Assembly (NCBI GenBank): GCA_028277845.1
Contig: JANQFL010000038.1
Location: 1-64,000, forward strand
Origin: Sneathiellales bacterium
Lineage (GTDB): Bacteria > Pseudomonadota > Alphaproteobacteria > JANQFL01
Direction: 5' to 3'
Length of the DNA: 64,000 nucleotides
How positions within the stretch are numbered: the stretch's first letter is position 1; each line of letters begins with the position of its first letter. Below the pieces are notes generated by a model. That model saw only the letters and a list, made by a program, of their open reading frames with translations. It was not told the DNA's origin and ran no database searches. Positions 1 through 9,131 of this stretch are shown here, piece after piece. The position numbers and the translations under genes are program-made.

Positions 1-2619
1 ACGGTGCGCGGCAACGCCTTCCTGGTCGATCAGATCATCCGCGTGGTCTACGACACCGCCCGCACGGAGGTCTATCCCGTGCGCAACCCGACCGCCGGGG
101 AGCGTCTGTGCATCGCCGCCGTCGGCGGATACGGCCGCGGCGAACTGGCGCCGTTTTCCGACATCGATCTCTTGTTCCTGCTGCCCTACAAGCAGACCGC
201 CTGGGGCGAGCAGGTGGTCGAGTACGTGCTCTACATGCTGTGGGACATGGGCCTCAAGGTCGGCCACGCCACCCGCTCGGTCGACGACTGCGTGCGCCTG
301 GCGAAGTCCGACATCACCATCCGCACGGCGCTGCTGGAAGCCCGCTATCTGTGGGGCGAGCAGGCCCTGTTCGTCGATTTGCAGGCCCGCTTCGAAAAGG
401 ACGTGGTGGCGTCCACCGGCCCGGAATACGTGGAGAGCAAGCTCGAGGAGCGCGACCGGCGCCATCAGCGCATGGGTGATTCGCGCTATGTGGTCGAGCC
501 CAACATCAAGGAAGGCAAGGGCGGCCTGCGCGATCTGCACACCCTGTTCTGGATCGCCAAGTACCTCTACCGGGTCGAGGATATCTCCGGCCTGGTGTCG
601 GAAGGCGTGCTGACGGCCGACGAATACCGCACCTTCGTCAAGGCCCAGGAATTCCTCTGGACGGTGCGTTGCCAGTTGCATTACCTGACCAACCGGCCGG
701 AGGAACGCCTGACCTTCGACGTCCAGCCCGAACTGGCGCGCAAGCTGAAATATACCGACCGGGCCGGGTCGCGCGGGGTCGAGCGTTTCATGAAGCACTA
801 CTACCTGGTGGCCAAGGACGTCGGCGACCTGACCCGTATCTTCTGCGCCGCGCTGGAGGAGGAGCACCGCCGCAAGCCCCGCTTCCGCCTGCCCCGGTTC
901 GGCCTGGGCCGGCGCGAGGCCGACGGCTTCGTCATCACCGGCGAGCGGGTCAACGTGAAGTCGCCGGAAGAGTTCCTGGCCGACCCGGTGCGTATCCTCA
1001 AGCTGTTCAGCGTGGCCCAGGAACGCGACCTGGACATCCACCCCAACGCGCTGCGCCTGGTGCGCCAGAACCTGAACAAGGTGGACCGCAAGCTGCGTTC
1101 GAAGAAGGACGCGAACCGGCTGTTCCTGGACATGCTGTGTTCGCGCGACGACCCGGAAACCACCTTGCGGCGGCTGAACGAGGCGGGCGTGTTCGGCCGG
1201 TTCATCCCGGATTTCGGCCGCGTGGTGGCGCAAACCCAGCACGACATGTACCACGTCTACACGGTCGACGAGCACACCATCCGCGCCATCGGCATTCTGT
1301 CGAAGATCGAGGACGGCCGCCTCGCCGAGGACCACCCCCTGTCCGACGAGATCATCCACAAGGTGCTGTCGCGCGAAGTGCTCTACGTGGCGGTGCTGCT
1401 GCACGACATCGCCAAGGGCCGGGGCGGCGACCATTCGGTTTTGGGCGCCGAGGTGGCCGAGAAGCTTTGCCCGCGGCTCGGCTTCGACGCGGCCCAGACG
1501 GAGACGGTGGCCTGGCTGGTGCGGTATCACCTGGCCATGAGCGCGACCGCCTTCAAGCGCGACCTGGGCGATCCCAAGACCGTGGCCGATTTCGCCGCCC
1601 TGGTGCAAAGCCCGGAACGTCTGCGGCTTCTCCTGATCCTCACCGTCGTCGACATCCGCGCCGTCGGGCCGGGCGTCTGGAACGGCTGGAAGGGCCAGCT
1701 ACTGCGCGATCTCTATTACCTGGCCGAAGAGGTGCTTTCCGGCGGGCACGCGACCGCGGGACGCAGCCGCCGGGTGACGGCGGCCAAGGAGGAGTTGGCG
1801 GACCGTTTGAGCGATTGGACGCCGGAAGAGATCGAGGCCCATCTGGCGCGGGGTTACGATTCCTACTGGCTGTCCACCGACGCGGAAGGCCACGAACGCC
1901 ATGCCCGCATGATGCGCCAGGCCGACCGGGACAAGGCGCCGCTGACCATCATCACCCGCTCCGACCCGTTCCGCTCGGTGACCGAGCTCACGCTCTACAT
2001 TCCCGACCATCCCGGCTTGTTCGCCCAGGTGGTGGCGGCCATGGCGCTGTCGGGCGCCAACGTCGTCGTCGCCAAGATCCACACCACCACCGACGGCATG
2101 GCACTGGATACCTTCCTGATCCAGGATTTCGAGGGCCAGCCCTTCGACAAACCCAACAAGTCGGCCAAGTTGCGCGCCGCCATCGAGCGGGCGGTGTCCG
2201 GCGGCCTGCGGCCGCCGAGCGAACTGGCCAGCAAACAGTCCCATCTGCCCAAGCGGGCCGATGTGTTCCGGGTCGAGCCCTTGGTGCTGATCGACAACGC
2301 CGCCTCCAACACCCACACGGTGGTCGAGGTCAACGGCCGCGACCGCCCCGGCCTGTTGAGCGACGTCACCCGGGCGCTCTACGACCTCAACCTGTCCATT
2401 TCGTCCGCCCACATCGAAACCTACGGCGAGCGCGCCGTCGACGTGTTCTACGTCAAGGACCTGTTCGGCCTGAAAATCACCAACGACGGCAAGCTGGCCA
2501 AAATCAAGGACGGCCTGCTGGCCGCTGTCGGCGAGAAGAAATCCAGGGACAAGGCAACGAAAGGCCGCAAGGCGCGCAAAAAGGACAAGGCCGAACAACA
2601 CGCCGGGGCCGGCGTTTGA
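1..2619 (+). CDS. glnD: [Protein-PII] uridylyltransferase/uridylyl-removing enzyme GlnD (5' end outside window)
   Basis: Bifunctional nitrogen sensor that uridylylates PII proteins when glutamine is low and removes UMP when it is high. The visible 872 codons hold, in order, the nucleotidyltransferase motif GGYGRGELAPFSDIDLLFL near visible residue 41, the linker region, an HD domain with HDIAKGRGGDHS near residue 468, and two C-terminal ACT domains (NHPGLF-like segment DHPGLFAQ near 667 and RDRPGLLSD near 780) that bind glutamine. The C-terminus ends in a Lys-rich tail. The family is usually about 900-950 residues, so roughly 50-70 N-terminal residues lie upstream of the window. The frame is open from base 1, so the GTG at 4 need not be the start. 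It is followed by a tetR gene rather than by another nitrogen gene. Confidence 0.97.
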   Translation, partial: TVRGNAFLVDQIIRVVYDTARTEVYPVRNPTAGERLCIAAVGGYGRGELAPFSDIDLLFLLPYKQTAWGEQVVEYVLYMLWDMGLKVGHATRSVDDCVRLAKSDITIRTALLEARYLWGEQALFVDLQARFEKDVVASTGPEYVESKLEERDRRHQRMGDSRYVVEPNIKEGKGGLRDLHTLFWIAKYLYRVEDISGLVSEGVLTADEYRTFVKAQEFLWTVRCQLHYLTNRPEERLTFDVQPELARKLKYTDRAGSRGVERFMKHYYLVAKDVGDLTRIFCAALEEEHRRKPRFRLPRFGLGRREADGFVITGERVNVKSPEEFLADPVRILKLFSVAQERDLDIHPNALRLVRQNLNKVDRKLRSKKDANRLFLDMLCSRDDPETTLRRLNEAGVFGRFIPDFGRVVAQTQHDMYHVYTVDEHTIRAIGILSKIEDGRLAEDHPLSDEIIHKVLSREVLYVAVLLHDIAKGRGGDHSVLGAEVAEKLCPRLGFDAAQTETVAWLVRYHLAMSATAFKRDLGDPKTVADFAALVQSPERLRLLLILTVVDIRAVGPGVWNGWKGQLLRDLYYLAEEVLSGGHATAGRSRRVTAAKEELADRLSDWTPEEIEAHLARGYDSYWLSTDAEGHERHARMMRQADRDKAPLTIITRSDPFRSVTELTLYIPDHPGLFAQVVAAMALSGANVVVAKIHTTTDGMALDTFLIQDFEGQPFDKPNKSAKLRAAIERAVSGGLRPPSELASKQSHLPKRADVFRVEPLVLIDNAASNTHTVVEVNGRDRPGLLSDVTRALYDLNLSISSAHIETYGERAVDVFYVKDLFGLKITNDGKLAKIKDGLLAAVGEKKSRDKATKGRKARKKDKAEQHAGAGV

Positions 2620-2650
2620 GGGTCGTGTTGTCGTTGCAAAGAAATCGATG

Positions 2651-2678
2651 TTGACGAACTAGAACATTTTTCTAGAAT
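2651..2678 (+). promoter_or_regulatory. Candidate sigma70 promoter of the tetR gene
   Basis: TTGACG at 2651-2656 and TAGAAT at 2673-2678 are separated by 16 nt, close to the sigma70 consensus. The -10 element and spacer lie inside the palindrome at 2660-2700, the usual arrangement for TetR autorepression. Read by eye. Confidence 0.5.
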
Positions 2679-2700
2679 TCTACTCTAGAAAAATGTTCTA
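2660..2700. promoter_or_regulatory. Perfect 17-bp inverted repeat, probable TetR operator
   Basis: Left arm 2660-2676 (TAGAACATTTTTCTAGA) and right arm 2684-2700 are exact reverse complements with a 7-nt spacer. The AT-rich palindrome stands out in the GC-rich flanks. It overlaps the candidate -10 of the downstream tetR gene and ends 26 nt before its ATG. A terminator for glnD is an alternative, but there is no GC-rich stem or one-sided T tract. Confidence 0.65.
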
Positions 2701-2726
2701 CGGCCCGAAACTAGGATTGTTGTGCC

Positions 2727-3383
2727 ATGCCGTTCGACCCGACCGGCGGTGAAATCGGCGGAATATCCGCATCCTCTGCGGAAACCCGGACCCGTGTACT
2801 GGCCGCTGCACTGGATTGCTTTTCCGAACTGGGTTACGGCGCGACCCGGATCAATCACATCCAGCGCCGCTCCGGCGTCAGCGTCGGCAGCATCTATCAT
2901 CACTTCGGCACCAAGGACGGTGTGGCCCTGGCGCTGTACGACGAATGCCTCACCGCATACCGGTCGGGCCTGCTGGCGACGGTGGAAGCGGCCGACGGCG
3001 CGGAGGCGTTGATCCGCGACGCCATCGCCTGGCAGCTCGACTGGGCAGCGGCTGATCCCGCGCGGATGCGGTTTCTGCTCGGTATGCAACGGGACGAGCC
3101 ACTGGCCCGGGCGGACGGCGTGACGCGCCAGTCCAACGCCGCGTTCCTGCGCGCCCTGTTCGCCCTGCTTCTGCCCTACATGGCCGCCGGCCAGATCGCA
3201 TCGCTGCCGCCCGCCGTGCTGGCCGCCCAGATTGTCGGGCCGGCCCAGGAGCTGATCCGATATTGGCTGGCCGCGTCCGACCAGGTTGATCTCGGCGCCG
3301 CCCGGGACGCCCTGGCCGCCGCCGCCTGGCGCGCCCTGTGCGATCCGGCGGCGTCCCCCGAAGAACCCGCACATGTGTCATAA
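2727..3383 (+). CDS. TetR/AcrR family transcriptional regulator
   Basis: A 218-residue one-domain regulator with the TetR DNA-binding helix-turn-helix at residues about 13-62 (helix segments around TRTRVLAAALDCFSELG and the recognition helix VSVGSIYHHFGTKDGVA). The C-terminal ligand-binding half has no recognisable subfamily signature, so the inducer is unknown. The ATG at 2727 gives the normal family length. A perfect palindrome sits in its promoter, which suggests autoregulation. Its direct neighbour murJ starts 40 nt downstream on the same strand, so co-transcription is possible, although murJ is normally a housekeeping gene. Confidence 0.85.
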   Translation: MPFDPTGGEIGGISASSAETRTRVLAAALDCFSELGYGATRINHIQRRSGVSVGSIYHHFGTKDGVALALYDECLTAYRSGLLATVEAADGAEALIRDAIAWQLDWAAADPARMRFLLGMQRDEPLARADGVTRQSNAAFLRALFALLLPYMAAGQIASLPPAVLAAQIVGPAQELIRYWLAASDQVDLGAARDALAAAAWRALCDPAASPEEPAHVS

Positions 3384-3422
3384 GCCTTTATTCAGCCACG
3401 ATTTTCCGCTATCACGCCCGTC

Positions 3423-4988
3423 ATGAACCTGCTCCGGTCCGCGGCCACGGTGGGCGGCTACACCATGATCAGCCGCGTACTCGGTTTCGTCCGCGATATC
3501 CTCATCGCCGGCGTTCTCGGCGCCGGCATGACCGCCGACGCGTTCGTGGTCGCCTTCCGCCTGCCCAACCTGTTTCGCCGCCTGGTCGCCGAAGGTGCCT
3601 TCAGCGCCGCCTTCGTGCCCATGTTCGCCCAGAGACTGGAGGGCGACGGCCAGGCCAGGGCGCGGGACTTCGCCGAGCAGGTCTTCGCCGTCATGTTCTG
3701 GTCCCTTCTGGTCTTCACCATCGCCGCCGAGATCGCCATGCCCTGGGTGGTGCAGGCCCTGGCCGCCGGTTTCGCCGACCAGCCCGACAAATTCGACCTG
3801 ACCGTCGCCTACACCCGGATCACATTTCCCTATCTGCTGTGCATGGCGCTGGTGGCGCTGCTCGGCGGCATGCTCAACGCGGTCTACAAGTTCGCCGCCA
3901 TGGCGGCGGCGCCGATCCTGCTCAACGTCGTGCTGATTTCGTCTTTGCTACTCGGAGGTTGGGTTTTCGAGGCGCCGGGCACCTGGCTGGTGTGGGGCGT
4001 CACCCTCGCCGGCGTTGGACAACTCGTGTGGCTGCTGGTCGCCTGCGCCCGCGCCGGCATGGCGGTCAAGCTGACCCTGCCGCGCTGGAACGCCGATATC
4101 AAGCGGCTCTTGAAGCTGATGTTGCCCGGCGTGATCGGCGGCGGCGTCACGCAGATCAACATCGTCGTCGGTACCCTGATCGCCTCGTTCCTGGCCGAGG
4201 GCTCGGTGGCCTATCTCTATTACGCCGACCGGGTCTATCAACTGCCGCTCGGCGTGGTCGGGGTTGCCGTGGGCACGGCGCTGCTGCCCTTGCTCAGCCG
4301 CCAGATCCGCGCCGGTGACGAGGACGCGGCGATGGGCAGCCTCAACCGGGGCATGGAGCTCTCGTTGCTGCTGACCCTGCCCGCGGCGGCGGCCTTGCTG
4401 GTGATTTCCGATCCCATCGTCGCCGTGCTGTTCCAGCGTGGGCAGTTTTCCGCGGCCGACGCCCAGGCCACGGCACTGGCGCTGGTGGCCTTTTCCGCCG
4501 GCTTGCCGGCATACGTCCTGGTCAAGGTTTTCGCGCCGGGCTTTTTCGCCCGCTCCGACACCACCACGCCGGTGGTCCACGCCACCGTGGCCATGGCCGC
4601 GAACGTGGTGCTGTCGCTGATTCTGATCCGGGACTTCGCCCATGTGGGCATCGCCATGGCGACGGCGGCGTCGGCCTGGATCAACGTCGGCCTGCTGGCC
4701 TATTCGCTCAGGCGCCGGGGCCACCTTGCCCTGGACACCCGCCTGCGCCGCCGCCTGCCCCGTATCCTGGGTGCCAGTGCCTTGATGGCCGCCGTGCTGT
4801 GGGCATTGGCCGATGTGCTCACCGGCCCGCTCGGCGGCGGCGAAGCGCCCCGCATCGCCGCCCTGGTGGGACTGGTCGCGGCCGGATTGGCGTCATACGG
4901 GGTGCTGGCCCATGTTTCCGGCGCGGCGCGTCTGTCGGAGATCCGCGGCCTTGCCCGGCCGGCCCGATCCGGTCCACCAGCCGATTGA
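3423..4988 (+). CDS. murJ: Lipid II flippase MurJ (MviN family)
   Basis: Inner-membrane flippase that moves lipid II from the cytoplasmic to the periplasmic leaflet for peptidoglycan synthesis. The 521-residue protein starts with the family's typical N-terminus (NLLRSAATVGGYTMISRVLG, then FVRDILIA) and contains DAFVVAFRLPNLFRRLVAEG, both hallmarks of MurJ. About 14 hydrophobic segments alternate with short loops, and the conserved Arg/Asp residues of the central cavity lie in the first helices. Length matches the family (500-530). It lies between tetR and trpS on the same strand; glnD-murJ-trpS is a common alphaproteobacterial order. Confidence 0.95.
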   Translation: MNLLRSAATVGGYTMISRVLGFVRDILIAGVLGAGMTADAFVVAFRLPNLFRRLVAEGAFSAAFVPMFAQRLEGDGQARARDFAEQVFAVMFWSLLVFTIAAEIAMPWVVQALAAGFADQPDKFDLTVAYTRITFPYLLCMALVALLGGMLNAVYKFAAMAAAPILLNVVLISSLLLGGWVFEAPGTWLVWGVTLAGVGQLVWLLVACARAGMAVKLTLPRWNADIKRLLKLMLPGVIGGGVTQINIVVGTLIASFLAEGSVAYLYYADRVYQLPLGVVGVAVGTALLPLLSRQIRAGDEDAAMGSLNRGMELSLLLTLPAAAALLVISDPIVAVLFQRGQFSAADAQATALALVAFSAGLPAYVLVKVFAPGFFARSDTTTPVVHATVAMAANVVLSLILIRDFAHVGIAMATAASAWINVGLLAYSLRRRGHLALDTRLRRRLPRILGASALMAAVLWALADVLTGPLGGGEAPRIAALVGLVAAGLASYGVLAHVSGAARLSEIRGLARPARSGPPAD

Positions 4989-5100
4989 CGATGCCCAAGG
5001 CTTGACCCGTTGCCCGGCAGGGGCCATAACTCCGCCGCCTTACGGCCTGTCAAATTTCTAGCAATCCAACGGACACCGCGCGGTCCGTGTCGGGGGAACC

Positions 5101-6105
5101 ATGTCGAAGAATCGTATCTTTTCGGGCGTCCAGCCCACCGGGAACCTGCATCTGGGCAATTATCTCGGCGCGATTCGCAATTGGGTCCGCTTGCAGGCCG
5201 ATTTCGAATGCATTTACTGCGTCGTCGATCTGCACGCCATCACCATGCAGCAGGATCCGGAAGACCTGCGCCGCTCGACGCGGGAAGTGGCGGCCTGTCT
5301 GCTGGCCGCCGGCATCGACGCCAAGGACAGCATCCTGTTCAACCAGAGCCAGGTACATTACCACGCCGAACTGGCTTGGATTTTCAACTGCATCGCCCGC
5401 ATCGGCTGGCTCAACCGCATGACCCAGTTCAAGGAAAAGGCGGGCAAGAACCGGGAAAACGCCACCGTCGGCTTGTATGTCTACCCCAACCTGATGGCGG
5501 CCGACATCCTCGCCTACAAGGCGACCCACGTGCCGGTGGGAGATGACCAGAAACAGCACCTGGAACTGACCCGGGATATCGCCCAGTCGTTCAATTCGGC
5601 TTACGGCGTCGATTTCTTTCCGCTGACCGAACCGCTGATCCTGGGCGCGGCCACGCGCGTCATGTCGCTGCGGGACGGCTCGAAAAAGATGAGTAAGTCG
5701 GACCCGTCCGATTACTCCCGCATCAACCTGACCGATCCGGCCGATGAGATCGCCAAGAAGATCCGCAAGGCCCGCACCGATCCCGAGCCCCTGCCCGATT
5801 CGGTCGACGGCCTGAAAGACCGGCCGGAAGCGGAAAACCTGATGGGAATCTTCGCCGCGCTGGCGGACATCGACGTCGACGACGTGGTCAATCGCTTCGC
5901 CGGTGCGCCGTTTTCCAAGTTCAAGGAAGATTTGTCGGCCCTGTCCATCGATGTCCTGTCGCCCATCACGGCCGAAATGCGCCGCCTGATGGACGACCCC
6001 GGATACGTCGACGGCGTGCTGCGTGAGGGCGCCGAAAAGGCCTCCGAGATCGCCGAACCGATCGTCAAGGAAGCCCAGGATCTGATTGGTTTTTTGCGTC
6101 CCTGA
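5101..6105 (+). CDS. trpS: Tryptophanyl-tRNA synthetase
   Basis: Class I aminoacyl-tRNA synthetase that charges tRNA-Trp in the cytoplasm. The 334-residue protein has the HIGH-like signature in [13 protein letters not shown] near residue 11 and the KMSKS loop in [11 protein letters not shown] near residue 199, with the Rossmann core between them and a helical C-terminal domain. Length is normal for bacterial TrpRS. The ATG at 5101 follows GGGGGAAC-type purines, a reasonable ribosome site. The 112-nt gap after murJ shows no clear terminator. Confidence 0.97.
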   Translation: MSKNRIFSGVQPTGNLHLGNYLGAIRNWVRLQADFECIYCVVDLHAITMQQDPEDLRRSTREVAACLLAAGIDAKDSILFNQSQVHYHAELAWIFNCIARIGWLNRMTQFKEKAGKNRENATVGLYVYPNLMAADILAYKATHVPVGDDQKQHLELTRDIAQSFNSAYGVDFFPLTEPLILGAATRVMSLRDGSKKMSKSDPSDYSRINLTDPADEIAKKIRKARTDPEPLPDSVDGLKDRPEAENLMGIFAALADIDVDDVVNRFAGAPFSKFKEDLSALSIDVLSPITAEMRRLMDDPGYVDGVLREGAEKASEIAEPIVKEAQDLIGFLRP

Positions 6106-6215
6106 GGCTCTCTGGCCCAACAACTTTTCCTTGATGGACGGGCCGTCCGCGCCCATGTGAAAACAAGGAAGATCGACGCGCCGGGCATCCGGTCCGGCGC
6201 CATCAGGGGGTACAC

Positions 6216-7184
6216 ATGTCGCGAATCACGGGCGAGGAACGTTTGCGCTTATCGGGCTGGAAGCCGGTCGTGCGCCGGTCGGCCGCACCCGTGGGCATCA
6301 TCGTGGCGGCCATCCTGTTGCTCTATTACCCCATCGGCATGGCCTGGGTGCACACCATCGACGACGACCCCGAATACACGGTGTCGGGCGAGGTGGCGCA
6401 GAACGCCAGCCGCTCGGTGGCCATCGCCGCCGAACTGATCGACCGGGAAATCAATCAGAACCGCTGGACCGCCAACGACCCGTTCTTCATGCCGTCCGCC
6501 GCCCTCGACAACATGCCCAACTTCCAGCAGGGCGTGATCGGCGCGCTGGCCCGCTTCGCCTTCGAACTGACCGACCAGATCGGCCGCACCCGTGGTTCGA
6601 GCCAGACCGATCCGGACCTGCAGGAAGCCGCCGGCCTGCTGCAATATTCCGGCACCAAATGGATCTGGGACCCGACGGTGGCCTTCTGGCCGACCGCAGC
6701 CTCGGAAAAACAGTACGAAAAGGCCCGCACGTCACTGCTGTCCTACAACGAACGGCTGGCCGGCGGCGGTGCGGTATTCGACCGCCGGGCCGACAATCTG
6801 CTGGCCACCATGGACCGCATGTCGGTCGACCTGGGGTCGTCCTCGGCCGTGTTGGACCGGCACATCGCCGAACATTCGGGCGACTTCATCGATACCCAAT
6901 CGGACGACGTGTTCTACAACATCAAGGGCCAGCTTTACGCCTATTACCTGTTGTGCCGGGAACTGGAGCACGACTTCGGCAACGTCATCGCCGAACGGGA
7001 ACTGGGCTCGGTCTGGTCGCAGATGCTCGACAGCCTGCGGCAGGCGGCAACGCTGGATCCGCTGGTGGTCATCAACTCCGAACCCGACGGCATCTGGTTT
7101 GCCAGTCACCTGTCGGCGCAGGGTTTTTACTTGCTGCGGGCGCGCACCCGGCTCAAGGAGATTTCCAATATCCTGCTGAAATAA
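6216..7184 (+). CDS. DUF2333 family membrane-anchored protein
   Basis: The 322-residue protein has one N-terminal transmembrane segment (about residues 24-44, APVGIIVAAILLLYYPIG) and a long soluble, probably periplasmic part that opens with VHTIDDDPEY. The overall sequence resembles the DUF2333 family, whose function is not known to me. The body is mostly helical, with NRWTANDPFFMPSAALDNMP and the conserved SGTKWIWDP as the most distinctive blocks. The ATG at 6216 is preceded by CAGGGGGT. It sits between trpS and a universal stress protein gene; neither neighbour explains its role. Confidence 0.75.
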   Translation: MSRITGEERLRLSGWKPVVRRSAAPVGIIVAAILLLYYPIGMAWVHTIDDDPEYTVSGEVAQNASRSVAIAAELIDREINQNRWTANDPFFMPSAALDNMPNFQQGVIGALARFAFELTDQIGRTRGSSQTDPDLQEAAGLLQYSGTKWIWDPTVAFWPTAASEKQYEKARTSLLSYNERLAGGGAVFDRRADNLLATMDRMSVDLGSSSAVLDRHIAEHSGDFIDTQSDDVFYNIKGQLYAYYLLCRELEHDFGNVIAERELGSVWSQMLDSLRQAATLDPLVVINSEPDGIWFASHLSAQGFYLLRARTRLKEISNILLK

Positions 7185-7210
7185 AAGGTCAATTTCCGTC
7201 ACGCTTGCTC

Positions 7211-7239
7211 TTGGCCTTTGCCTTGGGGCACGATATACG
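7211..7239 (+). promoter_or_regulatory. Possible promoter of the universal stress protein gene
   Basis: TTGGCC at 7211-7216 and TATACG at 7234-7239 are spaced by 17 nt, 28 nt before the ATG at 7268. The match is moderate and was found by eye. Confidence 0.35.
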
Positions 7240-7267
7240 GGCGGTTTCACGACGCAAGGACTCCTCG

Positions 7268-7759
7268 ATGACCGATCAGCCGGGAACCCTCTCCCACAAG
7301 CGCAACAAATTCCTCGCCGTACTGGACGCGACGCCCGAGTGCCGCGTGGCCATGCGGTTTGCCGCGCGCCGGGCGCAATCCACCGGTGGCGGCGTGGCGC
7401 TGCTGATGGTGGTCGAACCGCCGGACTTCCAGCACTGGATGGCGGTCGAGGACCAGATGCGCGAGGAGGCCCGCGAGGAAGCGGAGGAGATTCTGCAAGG
7501 CTTCGCCGCCGAAGTGCAGGACGAAACCGGTATCACGCCGGAACTGATCATCCGCGAAGGCCGCAAGCGCGAACAGTTGCTGGAGTTGATCGAGGAAGAC
7601 CCGTCGATCCGCATTCTCGTGCTGGCGGCCAGTGTCGGTTCCGAAGGTCCCGGTCCCCTGGTAACGGAGCTGGCGGGTGAAAGATCGGGGTCCATGGCCA
7701 TTCCGGTGACCGTGGTACCCGGCGGTCTCAGCGACCAGATGATCGACGAGCTGACTTAG
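7268..7759 (+). CDS. Universal stress protein (UspA family)
   Basis: A 163-residue cytoplasmic protein with a single Usp fold: an N-terminal strand (NKFLAVLDATPECRVAMRFAARRA), a middle helix rich in Glu/Arg, and the C-terminal half with ILVLAAS and the final strand MAIPVTVVPGG. The ATP-binding G-x2-G-x9-G(S/T) motif is only partly present (VGSEGPGPLVTELAGERSGS), so nucleotide binding is uncertain. The frame is open far upstream, but the ATG at 7268 with AAGGACT before it gives the family's normal N-terminus. It converges on the adenylate cyclase gene and overlaps its 3' end by 4 nt. Confidence 0.85.
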   Translation: MTDQPGTLSHKRNKFLAVLDATPECRVAMRFAARRAQSTGGGVALLMVVEPPDFQHWMAVEDQMREEAREEAEEILQGFAAEVQDETGITPELIIREGRKREQLLELIEEDPSIRILVLAASVGSEGPGPLVTELAGERSGSMAIPVTVVPGGLSDQMIDELT

Positions 7760-9015
7760 GAGCCCGCACCTTCCTCCGGCTCGGCCCGCTGCGCGTAGCT
7801 GGCCAGCGTGAACAGCTCCTGCGGTTCCTTGACGCCGCGCAGATCGCGCGACCCGATGGAAATCAGGTCGCCGGCGCAGGAACATCTCTTGAATTCCGAT
7901 GATGCCAGCACGGGGTGGCCCAGTTCGCCGCACAACGGCTCGATGCGGCTGACCAGATTGACGGCGGGACCGATGGCGGTGAAATCGAGCCGGTCCTGGG
8001 TGCCGATATTGCCGTAGATCACTTCGCCGGTATGCAGGGCGATGCCGGCATCCAGCCTGGATTTGCCGTCTTTTTGCCGCGCCTCGTTCAAGCTATCCAG
8101 GCTGCCGAGGGCGTCGACCGCGGCACACATGGCACAGTGGCAGGCGCCCTGCAGGTCGCCGCCGTCCAGTGGGAAAATGGCCAGGACGCCGTCGCCGATG
8201 AATTTCAGAACCTCGCCGCCGTGGCGGTGTACGGCGTTGACCATGCAGTCGAAATAGTCGTCCAGCGTGGCGATCACCGTTTCCGGGGGATGGGTATCGG
8301 CCATGGCGGTGAAACCGCGCAGATCGGAATACCAGATGGCGGCACGGATGGTTTCGCCCTGTGCCCGCTTGACCGTGCCCGCAAGCACCCGTTCGCCGGC
8401 GCCCTGGCCAAGATAGACCTGCAGCAATGTCTGCAGGGTGAAATACGACGACTCCAGTTCGAAGCGCATGGCCGCCAGGGGCATCAGTTCCTTGAGGCAG
8501 GTAACGTGGTCGTCCGAAAATCCTCCGGCGGCGTGGGTGGTCCAGGATATGTAATTGATCCGGTCATTGGAAAACTGCAAAGGCAAAGCGACATAATCGG
8601 TCGCGCCACGCTCTTTCAGTTCCTGCACCACCGGATAGGGCGGCGTTTCCGCAGTACCTTCCAGGCGGCAACGCACCATGGGTACGCCCTTGTGGATCTT
8701 GGCGACCGGGCTGCTGAGATAAGCGCTGCTTTCTTCGATGCCATGGGGACGCACGACTTCACGAACCCCTTCCTCGGTGCTCCATTGCAGATTGCGGGCA
8801 AAGAGCTGCGGATGAGTAGCAATGAGGCCGCACGAGGCGTGGTGCAGCGGCAGGCCGTCTTCCACCAGAAGGCGGCACAGACGGTCGAAAATCTTGGCCG
8901 CCGTCAGGCGTTGCGAGGCGGATCGCACTAGCCAGGCCGCGGCGGCCCGTTCGACGTGGACCCGTCCGGAGCCGGGTGCGACATCATAAGCGTTTGATTT
9001 TCGGCTATTTTCCAA
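7756..9015 (-). CDS. Class III adenylate cyclase with uncharacterised N-terminal domain
   Basis: A soluble 419-residue protein predicted to make cAMP from ATP. The catalytic domain occupies about residues 222-405: the metal-binding Asp residues are D231 (YSDLRGFT) and D275 (FIGDGVLAIF), the adenine-selecting pair is K271/D344 (LDFTAIG), and the transition-state pair is N353/R357 (NLVSRI), so the site looks complete. The first 200 residues have no transmembrane segment or domain I can name; the same kind of region (LCRLLVEDGLPLHHASCGL) precedes cyclase domains in other alphaproteobacteria and may be a sensor. The gene is divergent from nfuA and convergent with the Usp gene. Confidence 0.88.
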   Translation of the reverse strand: MENSRKSNAYDVAPGSGRVHVERAAAAWLVRSASQRLTAAKIFDRLCRLLVEDGLPLHHASCGLIATHPQLFARNLQWSTEEGVREVVRPHGIEESSAYLSSPVAKIHKGVPMVRCRLEGTAETPPYPVVQELKERGATDYVALPLQFSNDRINYISWTTHAAGGFSDDHVTCLKELMPLAAMRFELESSYFTLQTLLQVYLGQGAGERVLAGTVKRAQGETIRAAIWYSDLRGFTAMADTHPPETVIATLDDYFDCMVNAVHRHGGEVLKFIGDGVLAIFPLDGGDLQGACHCAMCAAVDALGSLDSLNEARQKDGKSRLDAGIALHTGEVIYGNIGTQDRLDFTAIGPAVNLVSRIEPLCGELGHPVLASSEFKRCSCAGDLISIGSRDLRGVKEPQELFTLASYAQRAEPEEGAGS

Positions 9016-9131
9016 TATGTCACCCGGTATGCACGTTATTCAGGGGCGCCATGCATCGTGTTCCGACGCTTGATCTCGGTGCCCGCCTTCTACAAATATA
9101 GGAACGTCGACAGGATTTCAGGAGAACCGCC

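Noticed and set aside
669-2654. 661-codon open frame overlapping glnD
   Set aside because: Pro/Arg/Gly-rich shadow of glnD in another frame; no domain recognised.
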